Shown one piece after another: positions 1-5,591 of a stretch of 6,088 bases of DNA (position 1 is its first letter; each line of letters begins with the position of its first letter). This DNA is from Comamonadaceae bacterium (GTDB lineage: Bacteria > Pseudomonadota > Gammaproteobacteria > Burkholderiales > Burkholderiaceae_C). Below the pieces are notes generated by a model. It was not told the DNA's origin and searched no databases. It saw nothing but the letters and a program-made list of their open reading frames with translations. Both the position numbers and the translations under genes were made by a program. The stretch covers positions 1-6,088 of the forward strand of contig CANHBU010000122.1 of the NCBI GenBank assembly GCA_947458345.1, in the 5' to 3' direction.

Positions 1-764
1 GCAAACCAGGAATTCATTTCGTAGCCCGGCAGGCCCGACTCGGAGACAGTGGGCAGGTCTGGGAACTGCGCGAGCCGCTTGGGCGCCGGGATGCCCAGGA
101 TGCGCAGCTTGCCGGCCTTGACCAGTGAGCTGACGGTGGCAATGCCCTGCAGGCAGGTCTGAACCTCGCCGGCGGCCGTACCCACTGCGGCCTGCGTGGC
201 GCCTTTGTAGGGCACGTGCGTCATCTGCACGCCCGCCTGCATGGCAAACAGAGCCATGGCGATGTGCTGCGGGCTGCCGTTGCCGCCTGAGCCGTAGTTG
301 ATCTTGCCCGGCGCCTTGCGCGCCGCATCGATCAGCTCTGCCGCGGTCTTGATGGGCGAGTCGGCCGACACCACCAGCGCCCATTCGATGGTCGCCACCA
401 GCGAGACCGGCTCGAAGTCCTTGAGGATGTCCCAGGGCATCTTGCTGTGAAAGCTCGGCAGCATGGTCATGATGCTGTCGTTGAAGCCGCCCAGGGTGTA
501 GCCGTCGGCCGGCGACTTGGCCACCCGCTCTGCGCCGATCAGGCCGGCTGCACCGGTCTGGTTTTCGATGGCGATGCCCACACCCAGGTTGGCGGCCATC
601 TTTTGCGAGACGATCCGTGCCGCGTTATCGACCGCGCTGCCGGCGGCCAACGGAATGATCATCTTGATGGGCTTGTTCGGGTAGGCCGCTTGGGCCCAGC
701 TCGGGCCCATGAGCGCTGCGCCGGCTGTCGCCAGGCCCGATTGCATCAAATGGCGTCTTTGCAT
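1..764 (-). CDS. TTT-family (Bug/TctC) substrate-binding protein, 3'-truncated by window edge
   Basis: Periplasmic solute receptor of the tripartite tricarboxylate transporter type, which hands small carboxylates or related solutes to a TctA/TctB membrane pair. 254 residues are visible; the family is usually about 320-330, so roughly the last 70 lie beyond the left edge. The N-terminus MQRRHLMQSG followed by a hydrophobic stretch to about residue 26 (WAQA) is a signal peptide; the RR at 3-4 followed by HLM suggests Tat export, though Sec is possible. Family hallmarks are YPNKPI (28-33), the first ligand loop PLAAGSAVD (38-46), ADGYT (86-90), INYGSGGNGSPQH (155-167), THVPYKG (182-188) and PDLPTVSESGLPGYE (235-249). 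The ATG at 764 is preceded by AAGGAGA. It lies 15 bases after the dehydrogenase gene, so it is probably the third gene of that operon. The ligand is unknown. Family assignment is secure from motifs; the link to the dehydrogenase substrate is inference. Confidence 0.93.
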   Translation of the reverse strand, partial: MQRRHLMQSGLATAGAALMGPSWAQAAYPNKPIKMIIPLAAGSAVDNAARIVSQKMAANLGVGIAIENQTGAAGLIGAERVAKSPADGYTLGGFNDSIMTMLPSFHSKMPWDILKDFEPVSLVATIEWALVVSADSPIKTAAELIDAARKAPGKINYGSGGNGSPQHIAMALFAMQAGVQMTHVPYKGATQAAVGTAAGEVQTCLQGIATVSSLVKAGKLRILGIPAPKRLAQFPDLPTVSESGLPGYEMNSWF

Positions 765-769
765 GAGGG

Positions 770-776
770 TCTCCTT
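770..776 (-). promoter_or_regulatory. Ribosome binding site of the 1-764 binding-protein gene
   Basis: Reads AAGGAGA on the minus strand, with 6 bases between GGAG and the ATG at 764. It is the strongest Shine-Dalgarno match in this operon. It fixes the start and fits a binding protein translated at higher level than the upstream enzymes. Confidence 0.8.
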
Positions 777-779
777 GGA

Positions 780-1847
780 TCAGGGGTTGGGGGTGTCGGC
801 CAGGGTGGGCACGCCCAGTTGGCGGGCCACTGCATCGAGCTCGCGCACCAGCGAGGCGGGCACGTCGATGCCCTGGCTGAGATGGCGTGCGTGTTTGAGG
901 TGGCTTTGCTCGCCTGGCACCCAGATGCGGTCAAAGCCGGGCATGCGCTCGCTGGCATGGAGCTCACGCACCAGCTTGTCCACGCGCTGTTTGAAGGCCA
1001 GGGTATCGCCAAAGGCGGCCGGATCGATCACGCAGATGGCTTGGCCGGTGTTGGTCACGCTGGTGTCGTCGTTGTTGAAATCGACCACCTCGGTGCCCAT
1101 GGCCGCGCCGTTGAGCGTGCCGGCCAGCAGGCCGACGATCATGGACAGACCGTAGCCCTTGTAGCCGCCGATGGGCAGCAAGAAGCCTTCTTCGCGCCGG
1201 TGTGGATCGAGCAGGGGGCGGCCCTGGCGGTCGATCATCCAGCCCTCGGGCATCATTTCGCCGAGCATGGCCTTGGCCTTGACCTTGCCGTAGGCGGCCA
1301 CGGTGGTGGCCATGTCGAGCACCACGGGCGGCTCTTCGTGCGCCGGCAAGGCCACCGCGATCGGGTTGGTCGACAGCAGCATGTCCAGCCCGCCCCAGGG
1401 CGGCAGGTGGTTGGCATTGCCCACCGCAAAGTACAGGCTGACCATGTCATGGGCCAGCGGCATGCGCGCGTACAGCGAGGCCGGGCCGGCATGGTTGCTG
1501 TAGCGGCTGCCCACCCAGGCCACGCCGCAGCGGCGCGCTTTTTCAATGGCCAGCTCGGCCGCCCGCTTCATGACCAGGTGGCCCATGCCGTTGTCACCGT
1601 CGATCAGGGCCGTGGCCGCTCTTTCTTCCACCACCTTGATCTCGGGCCGCACATTGACCGCGCCGCCAAGGATGCGCCGGATGTAGACCGGCACCCGGAT
1701 CACGCCGTGCCCATCGGAGCCTTGCAGGTCGGCCTCGGCCATGAGTTCGCCGATGGTGCGCGCGTCATCGGCCGGCAAGCCGACGGCCTGCATCGTGGCC
1801 GTGATGAAGGCGGCAAGCTGCGTGTGCGAGACGTTCAGGTCAGACAT
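780..1847 (-). CDS. Malate/L-lactate dehydrogenase-family (Ldh_2) NAD(P)-dependent oxidoreductase
   Basis: 355 residues, full length for the family that includes L-sulfolactate, ureidoglycolate, 2,3-diketo-L-gulonate and delta1-piperideine-2-carboxylate reductases. These cytoplasmic enzymes interconvert 2-hydroxy (or imino) acids and 2-oxo acids with NAD(P)H. Visible family motifs are SDGHGVIRVP (44-53), with H47 and R51 in the catalytic/substrate positions; SRYSNHAGPASLYA (114-127) with H119; the nucleotide-binding STNPIAVALPA (159-169) and VLDMAT (176-181); GGYKGYGLSMIVGLLAG (227-243); and the FNNDDTSVTNTGQ segment (257-269). The ATG at 1847 has a purine-rich GAAAGA 6 bases upstream and overlaps the end of the racemase-like gene by 8 bases, so translation is probably coupled. 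The binding-protein gene follows after 15 bases. No residue seen fixes the substrate; a 2-hydroxy- or 2-oxo-carboxylate delivered by the neighbouring transporter component is an inference. Confidence 0.93.
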   Translation of the reverse strand: MSDLNVSHTQLAAFITATMQAVGLPADDARTIGELMAEADLQGSDGHGVIRVPVYIRRILGGAVNVRPEIKVVEERAATALIDGDNGMGHLVMKRAAELAIEKARRCGVAWVGSRYSNHAGPASLYARMPLAHDMVSLYFAVGNANHLPPWGGLDMLLSTNPIAVALPAHEEPPVVLDMATTVAAYGKVKAKAMLGEMMPEGWMIDRQGRPLLDPHRREEGFLLPIGGYKGYGLSMIVGLLAGTLNGAAMGTEVVDFNNDDTSVTNTGQAICVIDPAAFGDTLAFKQRVDKLVRELHASERMPGFDRIWVPGEQSHLKHARHLSQGIDVPASLVRELDAVARQLGVPTLADTPNP

Positions 1848-2511
1848 GCGAGATCTTTCGGCGCAGTTCAGTGACGGCGCAATCGGGGCTTGAGAGAACG
1901 GGCGCGTTGCTCGCGCGCTGCGCCAGGGGCTGGGCGGCGGCCATGGAGAATTGCGCCAGCATGATCACATCGCAGGCCGGCAGCGCGGCCGCGGCTTGGG
2001 CGATTTTCTGGTGATGCAACTGGGCCTGGCCGCGCTGCAGGTCGTCCATCGCCTCGGGCACGTGCCCAGCCTCGATGGCGATGCGCAGGCCGCGCTGGCT
2101 GGCGCAGGCCTGCAGCTCCTGGGCCATTGAGGCGATGGAGGGCTCGAAGGTGGCCAGCAGACCGATCCGCAGCACCGCCTCGCGCTTTGCCAGCGCCAGC
2201 GCCGCGTCGAACATGGCCTCATTGGGTTTGAAGGTGGGCACGCCGCAGCGCGCCGCTGCCGCCTCGATCGCCGGCCCGAAGGCCGAGCAGGTAAACAAGA
2301 GGGCCTCGCAGCCGCAGCGCACCGCGTAGTGCGACAAGTCGATGAAGCGCTGCGTCATTGCCTCGGTCAGCCGACCGTCACGCGCGCGGTCGACGGACAA
2401 GCTGTCGTCGAGGATGTTGTGCAGGCGCGCTTGCGGCCACAGGGCGGCGAAAGACGCTGCGATGGGTTGCACCGCCAGCGGTGTGGCGTGAATCAGGCCG
2501 ATGCGACTCAA
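1840..2511 (-). CDS. Asp/Glu/hydantoin racemase-superfamily protein with one conserved cysteine, probable TTG start
   Basis: The start chosen gives 223 residues, within the normal 210-250 of the superfamily (aspartate/glutamate racemases, hydantoin racemase, maleate isomerase, arylmalonate decarboxylase). Family signs are the N-terminal strand SRIGLIHATPLAVQPI (2-17), the first-half cysteine loop LLFTCSAFGP (71-80, C75), KPNEAMFDAAL (95-105), IGLLATFEP (116-124) and the C-terminal SSPDCAVTELRRK (207-219). The usual second catalytic cysteine region reads DVIMLAQFSMA (181-191) and has no cysteine, so a classical two-base racemase mechanism is doubtful; a decarboxylase, isomerase or lyase role is possible. 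Homology begins at this TTG; the in-frame upstream ATG at 2667 would add 52 low-complexity basic residues unlike the family. GAAAG (2518-2522) lies 6 bases upstream. It is the first gene of the minus-strand operon and overlaps the dehydrogenase gene by 8 bases. Family call is good, reaction unknown. Confidence 0.85.
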   Translation of the reverse strand: MSRIGLIHATPLAVQPIAASFAALWPQARLHNILDDSLSVDRARDGRLTEAMTQRFIDLSHYAVRCGCEALLFTCSAFGPAIEAAAARCGVPTFKPNEAMFDAALALAKREAVLRIGLLATFEPSIASMAQELQACASQRGLRIAIEAGHVPEAMDDLQRGQAQLHHQKIAQAAAALPACDVIMLAQFSMAAAQPLAQRASNAPVLSSPDCAVTELRRKISHV

Positions 2512-2517
2512 GGGGGG

Positions 2518-2522
2518 CTTTC
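2518..2522 (-). promoter_or_regulatory. Weak ribosome binding site deciding the TTG start
   Basis: Reads GAAAG on the minus strand, separated by six C from the TTG at 2511. It is a weak Shine-Dalgarno, but its spacing and the exact coincidence of the TTG with the start of family homology support this start. A weak site plus TTG would predict low translation of the enzyme. Confidence 0.45.
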
Positions 2523-2683
2523 GTCTTTTTGAAAAGCAATGGGGCGTCGACCGTCTCTTCGGCGCTCGCCCTGACCGGGTCGGGCTCGACTGTACTGAAG
2601 CGCTCGGGCGGCCGCTGCTGGGGCTAACCCGACTCGCGCGGGCTGGACCGCAGGGCGAACCCTTCAATCGAGAGCCTGAATCG

Positions 2684-2695
2684 GCCTCATGAGGC
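2684..2695. promoter_or_regulatory. Perfect 12-base palindrome, candidate operator
   Basis: GCCTCATGAGGC is its own reverse complement and lies in the divergent region 76 bases before the ATG of the plus-strand binding protein. The symmetry does not extend to flanking bases (G2683 against A2696). Its place between two divergent catabolic operons suits a dimeric regulator, but a single 12-base palindrome in GC-rich DNA can arise by chance, and no regulator gene is in the window. Confidence 0.3.
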
Positions 2696-2759
2696 AGGCC
2701 CCGCCAAGCACGACCGGCCCGGGCAATATCGGCGATGATCAGGCATCTTCTATTTAATC

Positions 2760-2764
2760 AGGAG
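2760..2764 (+). promoter_or_regulatory. Ribosome binding site of the 2772 binding-protein gene
   Basis: AGGAG with a 7-base spacer to the ATG at 2772, embedded in a locally AT-rich leader (TATTTAAT just upstream). It supports 2772 as start and predicts good translation. Confidence 0.8.
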
Positions 2765-2771
2765 TATCCCC

Positions 2772-3740
2772 ATGAATTCGATGTTTCGCCTCGCAGTGGC
2801 CGCCCTGGGCTTCGTCACTGTGGCAGCCAGTGCCCAGTCCGATTGGCCCAATCGACCCCTGCGCTGGGTGGTGCCGTTCGCCCCCGGCGGTCCGACCGAT
2901 GCGATTTCGCGCGTGCTTTCGGTCCGACTCGGTGAATCCTTGGGCCAAAGCGTTGTCATTGAAAACCGCAGCGGCGCATCGGGTGCGATCGGTTCGGAGG
3001 CGGTGGCCCGTGCGGCGCCCGATGGCTACACGGTCGTTTTTGGTACCCAAAGCACGCACGCGTCGAATCTCGTGTTTTTTCCGAACATGGCCTTCGATCC
3101 GATTCGTGACTTCCAGCCCCTGACCCTGGTCGGCACCTCCTGCTTGGCCCTGATCGTGCCGCCCAGCGTGCCGGTGTCCAACGCCCGCGAGCTGATCGAT
3201 TGGATCGCCCGTCAGGCTGGTGCGGCCAGTTATGGCACGGCGGCAGCCGGCAGCTCCCAGCATGTGGCGGCCGAATTGATGCTGCGCAGCAGCAACGTCA
3301 AGGCCACCCACGTGCCCTACCGGGGCAGTGGAGCGGCCATGCCCGATTTGCTCTCTGGCCGCTTGAGTTTCATGTTCGACAACTTGCCGTCCTCGCTGCC
3401 GCTGGCGCGCTCGGGCAAGGTCAAGGCGCTGGCGCAGACCTGTGCCAAGCGCTCGCCCGCGGCGCCCGATTTGCCCACCATGGTCGAGGCAGGGTTCAAG
3501 GATTTCGTCATCGAGGGGTGGTACGGCGTGTTCGCACCAGCGCGCACCCCTCGGGCCATCGCCGAGCGGCTGTCGGCCGAGATCAACAAGGCGCTGCGCC
3601 ACCCCGATTCAATGGAGCGCTGGAAAACGCTGGGCTTTGACCCCATCGGCTCTAGCCCGGATGCGCTGGCCGAGCGCCAGCGCGGCGACCTCGACTACTG
3701 GCGCCGCATGATCGAGTTCACCGGCGTCAAGGTGGAGTAA
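2772..3740 (+). CDS. TTT-family (Bug/TctC) substrate-binding protein
   Basis: Complete 322-residue periplasmic receptor, normal length for the Bug family. Residues 1-21 form a Sec-type signal peptide (short basic start, hydrophobic core LAVAALGFVTVAA, probable cleavage after ASA at 21). The mature protein opens with WPNRPLRWVVPFAPGGPTD (25-43), the typical first strand and ligand loop. Further hallmarks are NRSGASGAIGSEAVARAAPDG (65-85), FDPIRDFQPLTLV (108-120), SYGTAAAGSSQHVAAEL (153-169), THVPYRGSGAAMPDLLSG (179-196), MFDNLPSSLP (201-210) and APDLPTMVEAGFKDF (231-245). It differs from the other binding protein in this window in both ligand loops (PFAPGGPTD against PLAAGSAVD; TQSTHASN against FNDSIMTM), so it probably takes a different solute. 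The amidohydrolase gene follows after 4 bases and shares its transcript; a role in supplying that enzyme's substrate is inference. No TctA/TctB partner is present. Confidence 0.95.
   Translation: MNSMFRLAVAALGFVTVAASAQSDWPNRPLRWVVPFAPGGPTDAISRVLSVRLGESLGQSVVIENRSGASGAIGSEAVARAAPDGYTVVFGTQSTHASNLVFFPNMAFDPIRDFQPLTLVGTSCLALIVPPSVPVSNARELIDWIARQAGAASYGTAAAGSSQHVAAELMLRSSNVKATHVPYRGSGAAMPDLLSGRLSFMFDNLPSSLPLARSGKVKALAQTCAKRSPAAPDLPTMVEAGFKDFVIEGWYGVFAPARTPRAIAERLSAEINKALRHPDSMERWKTLGFDPIGSSPDALAERQRGDLDYWRRMIEFTGVKVE
3734..3737 (+). promoter_or_regulatory. Ribosome binding site of the amidohydrolase inside the preceding gene
   Basis: GGAG lies in the last codons of the binding-protein gene, 7 bases before the ATG at 3745; the TAA stop falls between it and the start. 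Such placement implies translational coupling of the two proteins. Confidence 0.7.
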
Positions 3741-3744
3741 AGCG

Positions 3745-5460
3745 ATGGTCGAATACGACTGGAAGATCACGGGGGGCCTGCTGGTCGACGGCACCGGTGC
3801 GGCGGGCCGTCTGGCCGATGTCGCGATCAAGGACGGCCGCGTCGTGGCGATCGGCGATGTCCCCGGTCAGGCGGCGCAAACCCTTGATGCTTCAGGGCAG
3901 GTGGTCGCGCCGGGTTTCGTAGACATCCACACGCACTACGACGCGCAGGTGCTGTGGGACCCCCTGCTGACCGTCTCGCCCTGGCACGGAGTGACGACGG
4001 CCGTGTTGGGCAACTGCGGCTTTGGCGTGGCGCCGACCCGGCCACGCGATCGCGGCCTGATCATGCGCACGCTCGAGCGCGTCGAGGGCATGAGCTTGGC
4101 GGCGCTGGAGGCGGGACTGGGCGTCCAGTGGCCGTTTGAGACCTTCGAGCAGTACATGGACGTGCTCGAGCGCCAGCCGCTGGGCATCAATGTGGCGGTC
4201 ATGGTCGGTCACACGCCGGTCCGCTTGTGGGTGATGGGCGACGAGGCCACCCAGCGACAGGCCAGCGCCGAGGAAGTGGCGCAGATGCGCGAACTCGTGC
4301 GCCAGGCCATGGACGCCGGCGCTGTGGGCTTTGCCACGTCGGTCTCCAAGGTTCATATCGGCTACTCGGGCCGGCCAGTCCCCAGCCGCTTGGCCAACTT
4401 CGATGAGATGCTCGAGCTGGCCCGTGCTGTGGGCGATGCTGGCCATGGTTTGATTCATTACAACGTCGGACGCGATCCGCATTGGGACGCCTATGAAGCG
4501 CTCAACGCCGCTTCGGGCAGGCCGGTGGTCTGGACCTCCTTGCTGGCCGGCTCTTTGGGCCCGGATTCGCATCGGGCGCATCTGGAGCGCGCCCGGGAGC
4601 AGCAAGCGCGTGGCCTGCCGATCCACGGTCAGGGTGCGTGCCGGCCGATTCAATTTGAATTTGACTTTCGCTCACCGGTTGTTTTTGACACCTGGGCCTC
4701 GTTCGAGTCGGTGCGTTTGGCCGCCGACGAGGCGCAGCGCCAGGCCGTCTATCGGGACCCCAGCTTTCGCGCAAGGGTCAAGCGACAGGTCGCAGGCCCC
4801 GGGCCCGATGACGCCTGGTTTGCAGGCAAGCAGGCCGAGGGTGACACGCGGCGCGCAGCGTTTGCGCAGCTGGCCATCAGCTGGTCGCCTGATCCTGCGC
4901 TGAACGAGCGTCTGCTGAGCGATCTGGCGCGCGAGCGGGGGGTCGATCCGGTTGACCTCATGCTCGATCTGGCGCTCGAAAGTGGCTTGCGTATGCGCTT
5001 TCGCATGGCGCTGCTCAACTTTGACGAAGACGCGGTGGGCGAGATCCTGCGCGATCGGCAAGTGGTGCTGGGGCTGGGGGACGGGGGCGCTCACATGAGC
5101 CAGCTCTGCGACGCCTGTCATCCGACCTATCTGCTGGGGCACTGGGTGCGCCGCCGCGGCGTGCTCAGCCTGGAGGAGGCCGTGCGGCGACTGAGCTCGC
5201 ATCCCGCCGAGGTCTTTGGACTGCACGACAGGGGGCGCGTGGCCTTGGGCTTGCCCGCAGATCTCGTGGTTTTTGATCCCTCGACCGTGGATGCGGGCCC
5301 GCTGGAGCGCATTCACGATCTGCCCGCCGGCGAAGATCGCCTGGTCAGCTATGCCACCGGGATCGAAGCGGTTTTTGTCAACGGCCAGCGGCTCGCGCCA
5401 CCCGGATCGCCCGAGCACGTCACGGCCGGCCGTCTGCTGCGCCAAACCCGCGTGACTTGA
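3745..5460 (+). CDS. Amidohydrolase of the N-acyl-D-amino-acid deacylase (COG3653-like) group
   Basis: 571 residues, cytoplasmic (no signal peptide), of the size usual for COG3653-like enzymes and longer than classical D-aminoacylases (about 480). It would hydrolyse an amide such as an N-acylated (D-)amino acid or cyclic ureide. Structure seen: N-terminal beta-sandwich segment ITGGLLVDGTGAAGRLADV (8-26); metal site PGFVDIHTHYDAQ (56-68) with H62, H64 and D66; GNCGFGVAP (89-97) with C91, equivalent to the zinc-binding cysteine of D-aminoacylase; GYSGRPVPSRLA (206-217); H238 in GLIHYNVG; GLGDGGAH (443-450) with D446, the catalytic aspartate; and the C-terminal PAEVFGLHDRGRVALG (487-502) and PADLVVFDP (504-512) of metal-dependent hydrolases. 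The second histidine of the SHHK type expected after H238 is absent; the corresponding stretch reads RPVVWTSLLAGS (259-270). It is the second gene of the plus operon. The superfamily is certain, the deacylase label probable, the substrate unknown. Confidence 0.9.
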   Translation: MVEYDWKITGGLLVDGTGAAGRLADVAIKDGRVVAIGDVPGQAAQTLDASGQVVAPGFVDIHTHYDAQVLWDPLLTVSPWHGVTTAVLGNCGFGVAPTRPRDRGLIMRTLERVEGMSLAALEAGLGVQWPFETFEQYMDVLERQPLGINVAVMVGHTPVRLWVMGDEATQRQASAEEVAQMRELVRQAMDAGAVGFATSVSKVHIGYSGRPVPSRLANFDEMLELARAVGDAGHGLIHYNVGRDPHWDAYEALNAASGRPVVWTSLLAGSLGPDSHRAHLERAREQQARGLPIHGQGACRPIQFEFDFRSPVVFDTWASFESVRLAADEAQRQAVYRDPSFRARVKRQVAGPGPDDAWFAGKQAEGDTRRAAFAQLAISWSPDPALNERLLSDLARERGVDPVDLMLDLALESGLRMRFRMALLNFDEDAVGEILRDRQVVLGLGDGGAHMSQLCDACHPTYLLGHWVRRRGVLSLEEAVRRLSSHPAEVFGLHDRGRVALGLPADLVVFDPSTVDAGPLERIHDLPAGEDRLVSYATGIEAVFVNGQRLAPPGSPEHVTAGRLLRQTRVT

Positions 5461-5471
5461 CCGATTGACCT

Positions 5472-5549
5472 GACCGCGGGATGAGGCGGCGAGATTAGGC
5501 GGCGAGATTAGGCGGCGCGACTAGGCGGCAAGATCAGGCGACGCGGTTG
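5472..5549 (+). repeat. 13-base tandem repeat, about 4 clear copies plus degenerate flanks
   Basis: The unit GGCGGCGAGATTA occurs exactly at 5485-5497 and 5498-5510, then as GGCGGCGCGACTA (5511-5523) and GGCGGCAAGATCA (5524-5536). Weaker copies flank it: 5472-5484 (9 of 13 matches) and 5537-5549 (9 of 13). It starts 11 bases after the amidohydrolase stop, in the gap between convergent genes. Because 13 is not a multiple of 3, the TAG at the first three junctions falls in all three forward frames. It is non-coding; a slippage-generated array is the simplest origin. Confidence 0.85.
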
Positions 5550-5585
5550 CGTTTGAAAAAGACGCCCAAGCGCCGATCTTGCGCC
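5524..5585. repeat. Bulged inverted repeat between convergent genes
   Basis: Left arm 5524-5540 (GGCG, bulged G, CAAGATC, bulged A, GGCG) pairs with right arm 5571-5585 (CGCC GATCTTG CGCC). That gives 15 base pairs with two single-base bulges around a 30-base loop. The left arm is made of one tandem-repeat unit plus the start of the next. It may slow or stop transcription from both sides, but neither outer side has a T-tract, so function as a bidirectional terminator is inference. Confidence 0.6.
5556..5574 (-). terminator. Candidate intrinsic terminator of trhO
   Basis: On the minus strand GGCGC-TTGG-GCGTC forms a 5-pair hairpin with one G-U pair and a tetraloop, followed directly by five T (5556-5560). 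It starts about 18 bases after the trhO stop, the right place and orientation. The stem is short and competes with the larger inverted repeat that shares its left half. Confidence 0.45.
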
Positions 5586-5591
5586 GCGCCG

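Larger units (their letters stand above)
2512..2771. other. Divergent intergenic region between the two catabolic operons
   Basis: 260 bases without a credible gene; it must hold the promoters of both operons. Visible are a perfect 12-base palindrome (2684-2695), a CTTTT-TG-AAAAG inverted repeat (2525-2536), a NotI-like GCGGCCGC (2608-2615) and GCCCGGGC (2717-2724). The 80 bases nearest the plus-strand gene turn AT-richer just before its ribosome binding site. No convincing sigma-70 or sigma-54 promoter pair was found by eye on either strand. No tRNA, riboswitch or small gene was recognised. Control by a regulator encoded outside the window is likely but not shown. Confidence 0.6.

Noticed and set aside
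447..1874. 475-residue forward ORF, the second-longest open frame in the window
   Set aside because: It is antisense to the dehydrogenase gene and the start of the left binding-protein gene, both with clear family motifs. Its own translation is rich in His, Gly, Ala and Arg with no recognisable domain, as expected from a complementary frame in GC-rich coding DNA.
2652..2663. AGGG-CGAA-CCCT hairpin in the divergent region
   Set aside because: Only four base pairs with no T-tract; expected by chance in sequence of this composition.
2751..2758. TATTTAAT as a -10 promoter element for the plus operon
   Set aside because: It lies directly before the ribosome binding site, so transcription would begin inside or after it, and no -35 match is at the correct distance.
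2754..3602. 282-residue minus-strand ORF opposite the right binding protein
   Set aside because: Antisense shadow of a gene with a signal peptide and complete Bug-family motifs; its composition (Arg, Gly, His, Gln) is typical of such shadows.
3892..4653. 253-residue minus-strand ORF, with a similar one at 4672-5445
   Set aside because: Both lie opposite the amidohydrolase, whose motifs run through the same region; no independent ribosome binding site or domain was seen.
5461..5549. CRISPR-like array from the 13-base repeat
   Set aside because: Units are directly adjacent without spacers and far too short for CRISPR repeats; no cas gene is present.
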